In this document: positions 1-9,250 of the stretch, one piece after another
Position numbering within the stretch: position 1 is the first letter of the stretch
Layout: each line of letters begins with the position of its first letter
Assembly (NCBI GenBank): GCA_002367105.1
Contig: DFCS01000020.1
Coordinates: 186,001-250,000, forward strand
Source of the DNA: Hungatella sp. UBA3048
GTDB taxonomy: Bacteria; Bacillota; Clostridia; Lachnospirales; Lachnospiraceae
DNA: 64,000 nucleotides
Direction of reading: 5' to 3'
Notes under the pieces: generated by a model
The model's input: the letters and a program-made list of their open reading frames with translations, nothing else
The model's database searches: none
What the model was told of the DNA's origin: nothing
Program-made: the position numbers and the translations under genes

Positions 1-36
1 AGACGGAACCGGTCCGTTAGGACTGTCCGTCTTTTT
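1..36 (+). terminator. Intrinsic terminator of an upstream gene
   Basis: AGACGGA at 1-7 pairs with TCCGTCT at 26-32, with an inner GTCC/GGAC stem, followed by a T-run at 32-36. The T-run direction suits a plus-strand gene that ends left of the window. Confidence 0.75.
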
Positions 37-45
37 CGTGTGAAA

Positions 46-1095
46 TCATCCCAGGGGAGTTGTCTTTCCTGTTACTTCATCGTACTGAAAGGCTACATTG
101 CTGGTTTCATAGTCAAATAAATAGGTGGCAATATAAATCAGGGTGCTGTCAGGCTGGCGTTTGTATGTCCTGACTTTATAGTAATTTTTTCCGTCTATTT
201 TAGATATTCCAGGTGAAACGATAAATTCATAAGAGTCGGAAGCCTCCGACAGGCCAAGCGTTTCCTGGCTCAGGGAGCGGACGGCATCCTCTGCCTGTTC
301 TTTGGTATTGGTCGCTTTTGGCAATTTATCAAAATCCGCGATTATCTTTTTCTGCTGATTCCACTGGTCCTTAAAATAGGTACTCCAGGGCTGGTTTTCT
401 TTACTGGTAGTTACGGTATAGCTGTCCGCTTCGGATTCCAGGGTAATGGAAAGATAGGAAGCGGAATCTTTAGACGGCCCGGCAAGCTGATAGAACTCTG
501 AGCTTGTCTTAGGGGTTTCGTCTGCGGAAGGCTGTCCGGAATCTGACGGTTCGGACTTATCCGTTACGTTAATGAAATTCTTTTTTCCCTCCAGATAATC
601 CATGTAGCTCTTTATATCAGCGGAAGTATCTTCTACATTAAGATATTTGTAACTTGCCTCCAGGCCGGATGTTCGTGAAGCAGTGTCGGCAGAAGATTCC
701 GTTATCTGATCAACGGTTTCTTTCGTTTCTGTTTCAGAGCTGGCATCAGAAGTCTCCAGCTTTTCAAAATCGCGTTCACCAACTATTTCAGTAACCGAAG
801 AAATATCTTCCTCTTTCGAAAAGTAGTAGGTTGGTGCAACTTCAGCATTTTCTTCTGGCTCACCCTTCTTTTGGGAGGTAAGCATAATAATGGCCTGAAC
901 AGATCCCATAATAACGATCAGCAGGGCAGCTCCCATCAAAACGAGAACTCTTTTATTTTTAGGTAATAGACCTTTTCCTTTGTCTTTTGGAGCTTTGGCC
1001 GGTTCCGCTTTATTTTGTTTATTATTTACTGCCTTCCCTTTTTGGGGGGGTGTCTTGGGAATCTTCTTATCTTTGGATTTTGTAATTTTTAGCAT
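46..1095 (-). CDS. Membrane-anchored protein of unknown function
   Basis: About 349 residues. A Lys/Pro-rich cytoplasmic head is followed by one membrane segment near residues 50-72 (VLVLMGAALLIVIMG), an acidic Ser/Thr/Glu-rich linker, and a C-terminal domain predicted outside the cell. The start at 1095 was chosen because AAGGA lies eight bases upstream; the more upstream in-frame ATGs lack this. I recognise no family. It lies downstream of, and co-directional with, the TetR gene, so the two may be co-transcribed. The Ser/Thr/Glu linker looks like a spacer across the cell wall. A single-span sensor or cell-surface anchor would fit, but nothing fixes a function. Confidence 0.7.
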   Translation of the reverse strand: MLKITKSKDKKIPKTPPQKGKAVNNKQNKAEPAKAPKDKGKGLLPKNKRVLVLMGAALLIVIMGSVQAIIMLTSQKKGEPEENAEVAPTYYFSKEEDISSVTEIVGERDFEKLETSDASSETETKETVDQITESSADTASRTSGLEASYKYLNVEDTSADIKSYMDYLEGKKNFINVTDKSEPSDSGQPSADETPKTSSEFYQLAGPSKDSASYLSITLESEADSYTVTTSKENQPWSTYFKDQWNQQKKIIADFDKLPKATNTKEQAEDAVRSLSQETLGLSEASDSYEFIVSPGISKIDGKNYYKVRTYKRQPDSTLIYIATYLFDYETSNVAFQYDEVTGKTTPLG

Positions 1096-1215
1096 AAAGT
1101 TCATCCTTGTGTAATTATTGATGCAACATACAGCTAAATGGCTGTATGACATCGCTATCCATATATCGGTTGATTCCTGACGAAAAATAAGGATTCCAGA
1201 CAAAAAATGATATGT

Positions 1216-1797
1216 TTAAATGGCAAGGAACTTTTGTGCAGTTCCCATGATCATCTTATCCACAAATTCGGCTACCTCTTCCTTTGGCTGCTGTATATCC
1301 GTATCAAGCCATTGTTTCAGTACACCAGTCAGTCCATAGGTGATAAATTCAAGGTAATAGTTTAAGGTCACTTCTCTGGCAGCCGGATACTGTTCCCTGA
1401 CGATTGTTGTACCGTTTTTTAAGACAAGGGTATGGAAGCGGTTTACAAAATCGTTGGAGGAGCTGTTCTCAAAAAGGATCTTACATATCTTTTTGTTCTC
1501 CTCAATATAATGAATGATTGGTATGACAACGGGCAGGAGCGAACCCTTTTTAAAAGCATAGCGGCAGTTACTTACCATATCCTGAAAATCATCTAAGACT
1601 TCGGATTCCATTTCCTGTAACAGGCTGTAAGTATCTGCGTAGTGAAGATAAAAAGTACCCCGGTTTAAATCTGCCAGTTCCGTGATGTCTTTCACGGAAA
1701 TATTCTTAAAGTCCTTTTCTTCCATGAGTTCAAGAAGACTTTCTTTCAATAGCTTCTGGGTTTTTCGGATACGGCGATCCTTTTTTTGAGTTTCCAT
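1216..1797 (-). CDS. TetR/AcrR family transcriptional regulator
   Basis: About 193 residues. The N-terminal helix-turn-helix (residues 25-45, VKDITELADLNRGTFYLHY) is typical of TetR proteins, followed by an all-helical ligand and dimer domain. The start at 1797 has GGAGG six bases upstream; longer in-frame starts reaching 1935 lack a ribosome site. It is divergent from the MMPL transporter operon, and the spacer carries a palindrome placed over that promoter, so it probably represses the transporter operon and responds to a substrate of it. The ligand is unknown. Confidence 0.9.
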   Translation of the reverse strand: METQKKDRRIRKTQKLLKESLLELMEEKDFKNISVKDITELADLNRGTFYLHYADTYSLLQEMESEVLDDFQDMVSNCRYAFKKGSLLPVVIPIIHYIEENKKICKILFENSSSNDFVNRFHTLVLKNGTTIVREQYPAAREVTLNYYLEFITYGLTGVLKQWLDTDIQQPKEEVAEFVDKMIMGTAQKFLAI

Positions 1798-1945
1798 ACG
1801 ATTCCTCCAATTGTGTTTCTGAGTTTGCTTCTTACTTTCAGAGCTTGAATCCCTGAAAGCTATGAACACTGCATCAAAGAGTGTTGAGTATTGCATAAAA
1901 TAAGATCTTTTGATTGTTAATGGATTTTTCTTCATTCATTGATTA

Positions 1946-1974
1946 TTGAAACTTATTTACAAGAGTATTATAAT
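1946..1974 (+). promoter_or_regulatory. Sigma-A promoter of the MMPL operon
   Basis: TTGAAA at 1946-1951, a 17-bp spacer and a perfect TATAAT at 1969-1974, about 65 bp before the transporter start. Confidence 0.75.
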
Positions 1975-1987
1975 GTACACGTGTTCA
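1974..1987. promoter_or_regulatory. Probable TetR operator
   Basis: TGTACACGTGTTCA is a 14-bp near-perfect palindrome (12 of 14 positions symmetric). It abuts the -10 box and covers the expected transcription start, a standard repressor position. The adjacent TetR gene is the natural candidate protein. Confidence 0.6.
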
Positions 1988-2039
1988 AAAGTCAATTAAG
2001 GATCCGTTAAAAGAATAATGATGGGCAATGGAGGAAAAT

Positions 2040-4223
2040 ATGAAAAAAGACAAAAGTTTATTTGATAGAATCGTACATATCATTGTGTTCAAGGGAAAGG
2101 AAATAGAGATTTTTTTCTTTCTTACGGCTATCATCTGTGCAATCTGTTTTCCTTTTGTAAAGGTCAATTACGATTTAAGCAAATATCTGCCGCAGTTTGC
2201 CCAGACGAAACAGGCCCTTGATGTGATGGAGGATGAGTTTGGATATCCTGGAATGGCCCGGATTATGGTAGAGGATGTAAGTCTTCAGGAAGCAAAAAAA
2301 ATAAGACAGCAGATATCGGACCTGGAAGGGGTGGATCTGGTCATAGGACCGGATTTAACCACGGATGTTTATATGGGAGCCTCTTTTGTGGATCAGGGAA
2401 TTACTGATATGATGTCTGTGGATGCATTTTCCATGGAAGATTATTATCGTGACGGGTATGCTTTGATGGATGTAATATTTGAAAACGGCGATGATAGTCA
2501 GGTGACCCGGAAAGCGGTAGACGGAATCTATGAAATTGTGGGAAAAGACAGAGGCTATTTTGCAGGAAGTGCCGTTTCCAGTAAGGAGCGGGAAGAATCC
2601 ATAACAAAAGAGATTACCATGGCGATTGGAATGGCGCTCGTAATCATCTGGGTGATATTGACTCTTACCACAACATCCTGGATGGAACCGTTTTTGTTTA
2701 TCTTTGTCATGGTTGTGGCCATTGTCCTGAATATGGGATCAAACCTGATGTTCGGAACCATATCATTTTTTACGTTTTCCACGGCCGCCATTTTACAATT
2801 GGCGGTATCCATGGATTATTCCATTTTCCTTTTACATACTTTTACGGCAATTAAGAATACCGGCGTTGAGATCCATGAGGCCATGGAACTGGCAATAAAG
2901 GAATCCTGCAGTTCTATCCTGGCGAGCGGGGCGACCACCATTGTAGGGTTTCTTGTTATTGCATTCATGCGCTTTACCATTGGTAAGGATGTGGGATTTG
3001 TACTGACCAAAGGGATCATTTGCAGTCTGGCAACCGTACTGTTCCTCATGCCGACTTTGATCCTGCACTTTAATGATAAGATTGAAAAAACAGCCCATAA
3101 ACCGTTCATCCCTTCCTTTGACCGGTTTGCAAACTTGATGAATCAGATTCGGAAACCTGTTTTTGTTATTGCCATTTTCCTGGCCGTTCCCTGTTATTTC
3201 GGTCAGAACATGAACGTTTTCTACTACGGGGATGATGCCATTGGAGCCGGACCTGGAACAAGAGTGTATGAGGACACCAGGGCTATCAATGAAGAATTCG
3301 GAAAATCAAACATGATCATTGGAATTGTTCCCAATGGATCGATTGTTACCGAACGGCAGCTGACGGACGCTTTGGAGGACCTGGATTTCGTAAATTATGC
3401 AATGTCCATGGCAGGGACGATTCCCAAGGGAATCCCGGAAAGCTTTCTTCCGGATAAAGTGACTGAACAGCTTCGGAGTGAAAAGTACGCCAGGCTTTTG
3501 ATTTCCCTAAACACAGTCCAGGAGAGTCCGTATGCCTTTGAATGCAGCCAAAAACTGGAACAATTGATCAGGGAGTACTATCCGGAAGATGCCTATGTAA
3601 TAGGGATGACCCCCACGACGATTGATATCCGCGATATTTTAACGGATGACTACAATAAGGTTTCACTGCTGTCTTTGGCTGGAGTGGCTTTGGTTGTTTT
3701 TGCAACCTTTAGGTCTGTTCTGGTACCGATCCTTGTAATTATACCGATTGAAGTGGCCATTTATTTAAACATGACGTTACCCTATGTGCTGGGAGACTAC
3801 ATGGTTTACATCGGATACATCATCGTAAGCTGCCTGCAGCTGGGAGCTACCATTGATTATTCCATCCTGATGACCAATAATTATCTTGGCTTCCGTAAAA
3901 CCATGAATAACACGGACTCCGCCAAGGCTGCTATTTCAAAAAGCACCCTTTCCATTCTGACGTCAGGCGGTATTCTTACGGTAGTCGGTTATCTTTTGTA
4001 TTTTACGTCGTCCATACAAGCGATTTCCCAGGTGGGACGCCTGGTGGGAAGGGGAGCGCTTTTAAGCATGGTTTTGGTACTTTCCCTTCTTCCGGCCTTG
4101 CTTAGCACCTTTGACAAGCAGATCCAGAATCAACAGTTTCGTGCGTCAAAGAGAAGAGAAAAACGACGTTTAAGATATGGAAAAGTGAAAATCAAAGGAG
4201 AGAACAATCATGAAGAAGTATAA
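2040..4223 (+). CDS. MMPL/RND-family membrane transporter
   Basis: 727 residues in two homologous halves. Each half has one early membrane segment, a large extracellular loop and a bundle of five more segments, the 12-span RND/MmpL plan. Asp-Tyr pairs lie in the fourth segment of each half (near residues 259 and 606; MDYSIF and IDYSIL), the proposed proton-relay positions of MmpL proteins. The start at 2040 follows GGAGG at 2030-2034; an ATG twelve bases upstream overlaps that site. The C-terminus is basic and cytoplasmic. The stop overlaps the next gene by 14 bp, so the two are probably translated together. Substrate unknown: lipids, surface polymers or drugs are all possible for the family. 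Confidence 0.9.
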   Translation: MKKDKSLFDRIVHIIVFKGKEIEIFFFLTAIICAICFPFVKVNYDLSKYLPQFAQTKQALDVMEDEFGYPGMARIMVEDVSLQEAKKIRQQISDLEGVDLVIGPDLTTDVYMGASFVDQGITDMMSVDAFSMEDYYRDGYALMDVIFENGDDSQVTRKAVDGIYEIVGKDRGYFAGSAVSSKEREESITKEITMAIGMALVIIWVILTLTTTSWMEPFLFIFVMVVAIVLNMGSNLMFGTISFFTFSTAAILQLAVSMDYSIFLLHTFTAIKNTGVEIHEAMELAIKESCSSILASGATTIVGFLVIAFMRFTIGKDVGFVLTKGIICSLATVLFLMPTLILHFNDKIEKTAHKPFIPSFDRFANLMNQIRKPVFVIAIFLAVPCYFGQNMNVFYYGDDAIGAGPGTRVYEDTRAINEEFGKSNMIIGIVPNGSIVTERQLTDALEDLDFVNYAMSMAGTIPKGIPESFLPDKVTEQLRSEKYARLLISLNTVQESPYAFECSQKLEQLIREYYPEDAYVIGMTPTTIDIRDILTDDYNKVSLLSLAGVALVVFATFRSVLVPILVIIPIEVAIYLNMTLPYVLGDYMVYIGYIIVSCLQLGATIDYSILMTNNYLGFRKTMNNTDSAKAAISKSTLSILTSGGILTVVGYLLYFTSSIQAISQVGRLVGRGALLSMVLVLSLLPALLSTFDKQIQNQQFRASKRREKRRLRYGKVKIKGENNHEEV

Positions 4224-6447
4224 TAGAATCCTAAGTATGGGCCTGGCTGTCATAGTCTCCCTTGAGTCCGTACTGCCGGCCCTGGCCTCGCCTGATGTGC
4301 CCCAGTATGATGAAACACTTTATGTGACCCTGGACCCTTATGGGGAGATCAAGGAAAGCAGCATCGTAAAGAATTACCAGATGAATGGTAACAGCATGGT
4401 TGTAGATTACGGGGTTTACGATAAAGTAATGAACTTAACGGACCATTCGGAGCCTGTGATAGGAGAAGACGGTTCTATCACCTTTTCGCCGGAAGAGACG
4501 GGAAACCGGTTTTATTTTGAAGGCCGGACCCAAACAGAGAAATCCCAGCTTCCATGGGATATTAAAGTAAGTTATCGTTTAAACGGGGTAGAAAAAAAAG
4601 CAGAAGAGCTGGCCGGTGAAAAAGGTCTGATCGAAGTCAATGTAGATCTGGTTCCCAATCAAGGAGTTTCTGATTATTACCGGAATAACATGGCCTTAAT
4701 GGCCAGCACAGTTGTTGATATGGATAAAAACTTAAGCCTGGAAGCGGAAGGCGCCCAGGTGCAGTCCATCGGCAATTTAAATATGGCTGTTTTCTTTCAA
4801 CTGCCTGGAGAGGAAGGCCATTATTCCATCCGCATCGGTACAGATGATTTTAAATTTTCCGGCTTAATCTTTACCATGGTACCTTTGACGGTTAGCCAGC
4901 TTGATAAGATTGAAGATTTAAGAGATGCCAAGGAAACCATAGAGGATTCAGCAGATGCAATCAGCGACAGTCTGGATGTGGTTTTAGACTCTATGGGAAA
5001 CATGCAAAAAGGAATCGCAGATACGGCGGATGGTCTCAGGGGACTTGACAGGACCAGGCAGATATTTACCGATTCCAAGGGTAAGGTGTATGAGAATGCG
5101 GATGAGGCTCTGGCCGCTCTTGACAATTTGTCCCAGACTATGAGACCCTTTTATAACCATACGCAGAATGCCGGAAATGCTTTAAATGAGATCAGGACCC
5201 AGACAAATCATATGGTGGGAATTCTTGATGACCTGTCACCGGATCTTGGAGATCTGCAGGACAGTGTCCGGTATTTAAGAAATGAAGTGGATGACCTGCG
5301 GATAATGGCGAATAATTCTCAGACGGATATGAAATCCCAGGCGTTTATGGGGCAGGTTAAAAAAATAGAAGGACGCTTAAATACCCTGACAACGGAGCAG
5401 CAGCAGCTGGCAAAGGAACTTGCAGCCCTTGGGCAGTCGCTGCCTAAGCTTGCCGCTCTTAGCAATACCCTAAGTACATCGGCGGCAGGGATGAAAAATA
5501 CTGACTTACAGGATCTGATCCAGGAGATCCAGGATGAAGGTCTGATGGACGAAGACAAGATATCTTCCTATTTGTTTAACGAAAAAGACTATTCTATTCC
5601 GGAAATCAATGCTCTTACCGGTTATCTGTCTTCCGCTTTGGCAACCGGCGGTAAGGCCACCCCAAGCAATGGATCCAAGGAAATGTTGGAAGCATCCGCA
5701 CCTTTAGCAGCCCTTCTTCCGCAGATTGTTAACAGCGGTGCGGGACTGACCGGAGATTTAGGAACAATGCTTGGGATGACCGGGATGCTGATGGCAGACT
5801 TACAATCCTTAAGGGGCCCTATAAACGGAACGATCGACGGAATAATTGACATAGCCACTGCTACCGGGAATATCTGTGATACGGCCGATGATCTGATCAA
5901 CTCTGTGGATGAGTTAAATGGTATTTTAAACCGTCACCATGATGATATGATCGCGACCTTAAATGATATTGGAAAAATGACAGACAGCGCCTCCAGAGGC
6001 ATTGATTCCATGAATGTATTTTTCCGGTCCCTTGAAAATCAGATGAAAGTGGTAGGCGATTCTTTAAACAGCAGTACGGAGAAAACTTTAAACGGCCTTG
6101 CAGGTACGTTAGATGAGGCTGGGAATGGGCTGAATCAGACCGAGGTTTTGAGAAATGCAAAAAATACCATTAAGGATATGATTGATGACAAATGGGATGA
6201 ATATACGATAGAAGATACGACCATTTTAAGCATTGATTTGGAAGCCTCTCCGGTGTCCATGACCTCGGCAAAAAATCCGTCCCCCAGGAGCATTCAGATG
6301 ATTCTGCGAACTGAGGAGATAAAAGATAAGCAGGACAGTGACGATATAGAAGTGGATGAAGACTTTCATTCTGACGGAAATTTTTTCCACCGCATCGGGA
6401 ATATTTTCAAATATATTTGGAGCACTATCACATCTGTTTTTAAATAA
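4210..6447 (+). CDS. Secreted coiled-coil protein coupled to MMPL transporter
   Basis: 745 residues. A signal peptide (residues 1-27, ending LPALAS) is followed by a beta-rich N-terminal region, then a long central part (about residues 230-640) full of heptad-like helices and Asn/Asp/Thr spacers. The C-terminal tail is short and amphipathic (IGNIFKYIWSTITSVFK) and may touch the membrane. AAGGAGAG lies just upstream, and the gene starts inside the end of the transporter gene. Such long helical extracellular partners are commonly found next to Gram-positive MMPL/YhgE-type transporters, so a role as an extracellular stalk or substrate carrier is a reasonable inference. No enzymatic motif is seen. 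Confidence 0.7.
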   Translation: MKKYNRILSMGLAVIVSLESVLPALASPDVPQYDETLYVTLDPYGEIKESSIVKNYQMNGNSMVVDYGVYDKVMNLTDHSEPVIGEDGSITFSPEETGNRFYFEGRTQTEKSQLPWDIKVSYRLNGVEKKAEELAGEKGLIEVNVDLVPNQGVSDYYRNNMALMASTVVDMDKNLSLEAEGAQVQSIGNLNMAVFFQLPGEEGHYSIRIGTDDFKFSGLIFTMVPLTVSQLDKIEDLRDAKETIEDSADAISDSLDVVLDSMGNMQKGIADTADGLRGLDRTRQIFTDSKGKVYENADEALAALDNLSQTMRPFYNHTQNAGNALNEIRTQTNHMVGILDDLSPDLGDLQDSVRYLRNEVDDLRIMANNSQTDMKSQAFMGQVKKIEGRLNTLTTEQQQLAKELAALGQSLPKLAALSNTLSTSAAGMKNTDLQDLIQEIQDEGLMDEDKISSYLFNEKDYSIPEINALTGYLSSALATGGKATPSNGSKEMLEASAPLAALLPQIVNSGAGLTGDLGTMLGMTGMLMADLQSLRGPINGTIDGIIDIATATGNICDTADDLINSVDELNGILNRHHDDMIATLNDIGKMTDSASRGIDSMNVFFRSLENQMKVVGDSLNSSTEKTLNGLAGTLDEAGNGLNQTEVLRNAKNTIKDMIDDKWDEYTIEDTTILSIDLEASPVSMTSAKNPSPRSIQMILRTEEIKDKQDSDDIEVDEDFHSDGNFFHRIGNIFKYIWSTITSVFK

Positions 6448-6491
6448 CCGGACAAAAGGACCTGTCCCATCTTGAAACAGGAAGAGAAACC

Positions 6492-6680
6492 ATGGGAAGG
6501 TGCATTGAATCTATTATCGTATCCGTCTTTGCAAGGTTTCTAAGCTCCCGCCGATTGCTTTACTCAGATGGAAGAGATGGAGGGGGCGGAGCAGAACTTT
6601 GCGGATACGCAACGAAACCGGCAGATGGATCAACCGCAAGGGGGGGGGCGGGGCTGAAAGATTTCAGGTTTATGAATTAG
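6492..6680 (+). pseudogene. Possible degraded short frame with a G-tract
   Basis: An open frame of 62 codons lies between the operon and its terminator. A different frame (about 6554-6657) reads as more natural protein, with MEEMEGAEQNFADTQRNRQM, and runs into a nine-G tract at 6640-6648 after which it stops. Shifting by one base would join it to the other frame. This could be a decayed gene end. Support is weak. Confidence 0.22.
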
Positions 6681-6734
6681 CAGCAGAAAGAGAGCGTGTG
6701 TGTGCATTTCCGCCTCAATTCTGCTGCTTTTTTT
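6679..6734 (+). terminator. Terminator of the MMPL operon
   Basis: AGCAGCAGAA (6679-6688) pairs perfectly with TTCTGCTGCT (6719-6728), followed by seven T. The remaining sequence up to 6950 is AT-rich and shows no gene. Confidence 0.85.
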
Positions 6735-6950
6735 ATAAGCAGTTTTTTCCTAATTAAAAGATTCCATTTTTCTATTTCCGCGCTCGCATCTTATACATCT
6801 TCGCATCTTACGGCATTTTCATATTTAGAAATTTCATGAATCAGAATCTGATGAATCATGAAAAATAAGAACATACATTCGAAAATACTTGAAAAAAAGG
6901 TTTGCCTATGTTACAATAAAGAAAAAAGAACGTGTGTTCGAGGTGGAGAA

Positions 6951-8279
6951 ATGTTGATTCAGGAAGAATTAAGTGTACAGGAAAAGCTTGAAATATTATC
7001 AGATGCCGCAAAATATGATGTTGCCTGTACCTCCAGCGGAGTAGAGCGAAAGGGAAAAGCAGGGACCCTCGGGAATACGGCAGCATGCGGAATCTGCCAT
7101 AGCTTTTCTGCAGATGGCAGATGTATATCCCTTTTGAAAATATTGTTTACCAACCAGTGCGTCTATGACTGTAAATACTGCATCAACCGAAGCTCTAACG
7201 ATGTTGTGAGAACAGCTTTCACCCCTGAGGAGGTGTGCCAGCTGACAATCCAGTTTTACCGCCGTAATTATATTGAAGGGCTGTTCCTCAGTTCGGGAGT
7301 CCTTCACAGTGCGGACTATACCATGGATCTGATTTACCAGACCCTAAAAAAGCTGCGGGAAGAATACCATTTTCACGGTTATATCCATGTAAAGGCTATT
7401 CCGGGTGCAGATCCGGTATTGATCGAAAAAACAGGATTTCTGGCAGATCGTATGAGCATCAATCTGGAGCTTCCGACTGCCGACGGACTTAAGAAGCTGG
7501 CTCCCGGTAAAAGCAGGAGCAAGATTTTAACACCCATGAAGCAGATTCAGAAAGGAATTACGGCTAATCGTTACGAGCTGATGGAATACAGGAAGGCTCC
7601 GTCCTTTGTACCCGCCGGTCAGAGCACACAGATGATCGTGGGAGCCACTGGGGAAAATGATTTTCAGATGATGATGGTAGCAGAGGCTCTTTATCAGAAT
7701 TATGATTTAAAACGTGTTTTTTATTCTGCATTTGTTCCAGTTAATCAGGACAGCAGCTTGCCGGTTCTTCCGGGAGGACCTCCTCTTTTGCGGGAACACC
7801 GGCTGTACCAGGCAGACTGGCTCATGCGTTTCTATGGATTTCAGGCAGGAGAGCTGCTTTCCGAGGATCGTCCTAATTTCAATGTATTTCTGGATCCTAA
7901 GTGTGACTGGGCCTTGCGGCATCTGGAATTATTTCCAGTGGAAGTGAATCGGGCAGATTATTATACCCTTTTAAGAGTTCCCGGAATGGGAGTGAAGTCG
8001 GTGAAGCGTATCGTTGCAGCCAGAAGGAATGGCCCGCTTGATTTTGATGCTTTAAAGAAGATTGGTGTTGTATTGAAGCGTGCGCTTTATTTTATTACCT
8101 GTTCCGGCAGAATGATGTATCCGGTAAAGATCGAGGAGGACTTTATTACCAGTCACCTTGTGGGAGAGGAGCATAAAAAAGTATGGGACATCGGTTCCTC
8201 TGGAGCCTTCCGGCAGCTTTCTTTGTTTGATGACATGAATGTACCTGCTTTGGCAGAGTTGGGAGGAGTCCGGCTATGA
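6951..8279 (+). CDS. Putative DNA modification/repair radical SAM protein
   Basis: 442 residues. The radical-SAM iron-sulfur motif CxxxCxxC is at Cys70, Cys74 and Cys77 (CVYDCKYC), preceded by a Cys-containing stretch (ACGICHSF). A helix-hairpin-helix near residues 342-375 (VPGMGVKSVKRIVAARRNGP) suggests DNA binding. This is the architecture of the family described as putative DNA modification/repair radical SAM proteins, distantly related to spore photoproduct lyase. The start at 6951 has GGTGGAG directly upstream; the longer frame from 6858 has none. It overlaps the next gene by 4 bp (ATGA). The exact reaction is not established for the family. Confidence 0.88.
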   Translation: MLIQEELSVQEKLEILSDAAKYDVACTSSGVERKGKAGTLGNTAACGICHSFSADGRCISLLKILFTNQCVYDCKYCINRSSNDVVRTAFTPEEVCQLTIQFYRRNYIEGLFLSSGVLHSADYTMDLIYQTLKKLREEYHFHGYIHVKAIPGADPVLIEKTGFLADRMSINLELPTADGLKKLAPGKSRSKILTPMKQIQKGITANRYELMEYRKAPSFVPAGQSTQMIVGATGENDFQMMMVAEALYQNYDLKRVFYSAFVPVNQDSSLPVLPGGPPLLREHRLYQADWLMRFYGFQAGELLSEDRPNFNVFLDPKCDWALRHLELFPVEVNRADYYTLLRVPGMGVKSVKRIVAARRNGPLDFDALKKIGVVLKRALYFITCSGRMMYPVKIEEDFITSHLVGEEHKKVWDIGSSGAFRQLSLFDDMNVPALAELGGVRL

Positions 8280-9055
8280 AGACAGTCTATTTGTGTGAGA
8301 ATAGCGTAGAAGGCATTCTCAGCGGCGTATATGCGGCATGGACCAGCAGAAAGGGCCATGCGAATGTGAAACTTGGACTTATAGGGGATGGGGATACCAT
8401 GGAGCTATTCTGCCAGTATGAGGAGGTTCCGGTCAATGCCCAGAGTGTTGATAAGGTGGTACAGGCTATCAGGGGGAAGATTTCGGAGGAGGCCTATATT
8501 GCAGTATACAAGGCTGCGTTAAGTAAGGAAAGAGACCGTGGGGATAAAATATACCGTTTTTTAATTTACGGTTTTCATTTTGGTGCAAAGATAGTTCAAA
8601 TGCTTCAGGTTCAAGAGGTATACGAAATATTTCAGATGTGCCGCAATATTGATAATGAGACTCATCTTCTTACTGGTTTTGTGCGATTTGTAGAGATGGA
8701 GGGCGATCTTTTGGTGAGCCGGATCGGACCAAAGAATGATGTACTTGTTCTTCTGGCTCCACATTTTATGGACCGCATGTCAGGAGAAAATTGGGTTATC
8801 TATGATGAAAACAGGAAAAAGGCAGTTTTGCACCCGGCATTTCGGCCTTGGTTTTTGGTGGATCTGATTTCGCCGGAATGGGAGAAACGAATGAAAAAGG
8901 CGTCGGATGAAGACGAATATGAGGAGCTTTTTCAGCGCTTTAGAAAAAGCGTTTCCATAAAAGAACGGACAAATCCGGTCTGTCAGCGTAATCACATGCC
9001 GCTCCGTTACCGGGCCTATATGCCTGAATTTTCCCATGGTTTAAAGGATGCCTGA
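8276..9055 (+). CDS. Partner of the radical SAM protein, putative DNA repair protein
   Basis: 259 residues. It matches the family that almost always follows the radical-SAM gene just upstream and is described as a probable DNA metabolism/repair protein. Recognisable parts are the N-terminal YLCENSVEGILSGVYAAW and the C-terminal HMPLRYRAYMPEF. It has no signal peptide or membrane segment and is presumed cytoplasmic. The ATGA overlap shows translational coupling, so the two products probably act as one unit. Family-based resemblance to uracil-DNA glycosylase-like folds has been suggested, but no catalytic residue can be assigned here by eye. Confidence 0.82.
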   Translation: MKTVYLCENSVEGILSGVYAAWTSRKGHANVKLGLIGDGDTMELFCQYEEVPVNAQSVDKVVQAIRGKISEEAYIAVYKAALSKERDRGDKIYRFLIYGFHFGAKIVQMLQVQEVYEIFQMCRNIDNETHLLTGFVRFVEMEGDLLVSRIGPKNDVLVLLAPHFMDRMSGENWVIYDENRKKAVLHPAFRPWFLVDLISPEWEKRMKKASDEDEYEELFQRFRKSVSIKERTNPVCQRNHMPLRYRAYMPEFSHGLKDA

Positions 9056-9072
9056 TTCTTTCGGAATCAGGC
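9050..9072 (+). other. Hairpin at the end of the repair pair
   Basis: GCCTGATTC (9050-9058) pairs with GAATCAGGC (9064-9072), overlapping the stop codon. There is no T-run, so it may stabilise the 3' end rather than terminate. Confidence 0.4.
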
Positions 9073-9250
9073 AGATGAGAGAAAAACATTGCCATTTTCC
9101 TTATTTTCGGTTATTATAAAATCAGGTTCCGGTTCAGGAACATTCCAGATGCGTTTCTGCATATTTTCCAAGCTTATTATTTATAAAACTGAATGATGAA
9201 AACCCCTGCTCTTAAAGCGTAGGCAGGAAGAATGAAAGGAGAGGCAATTT

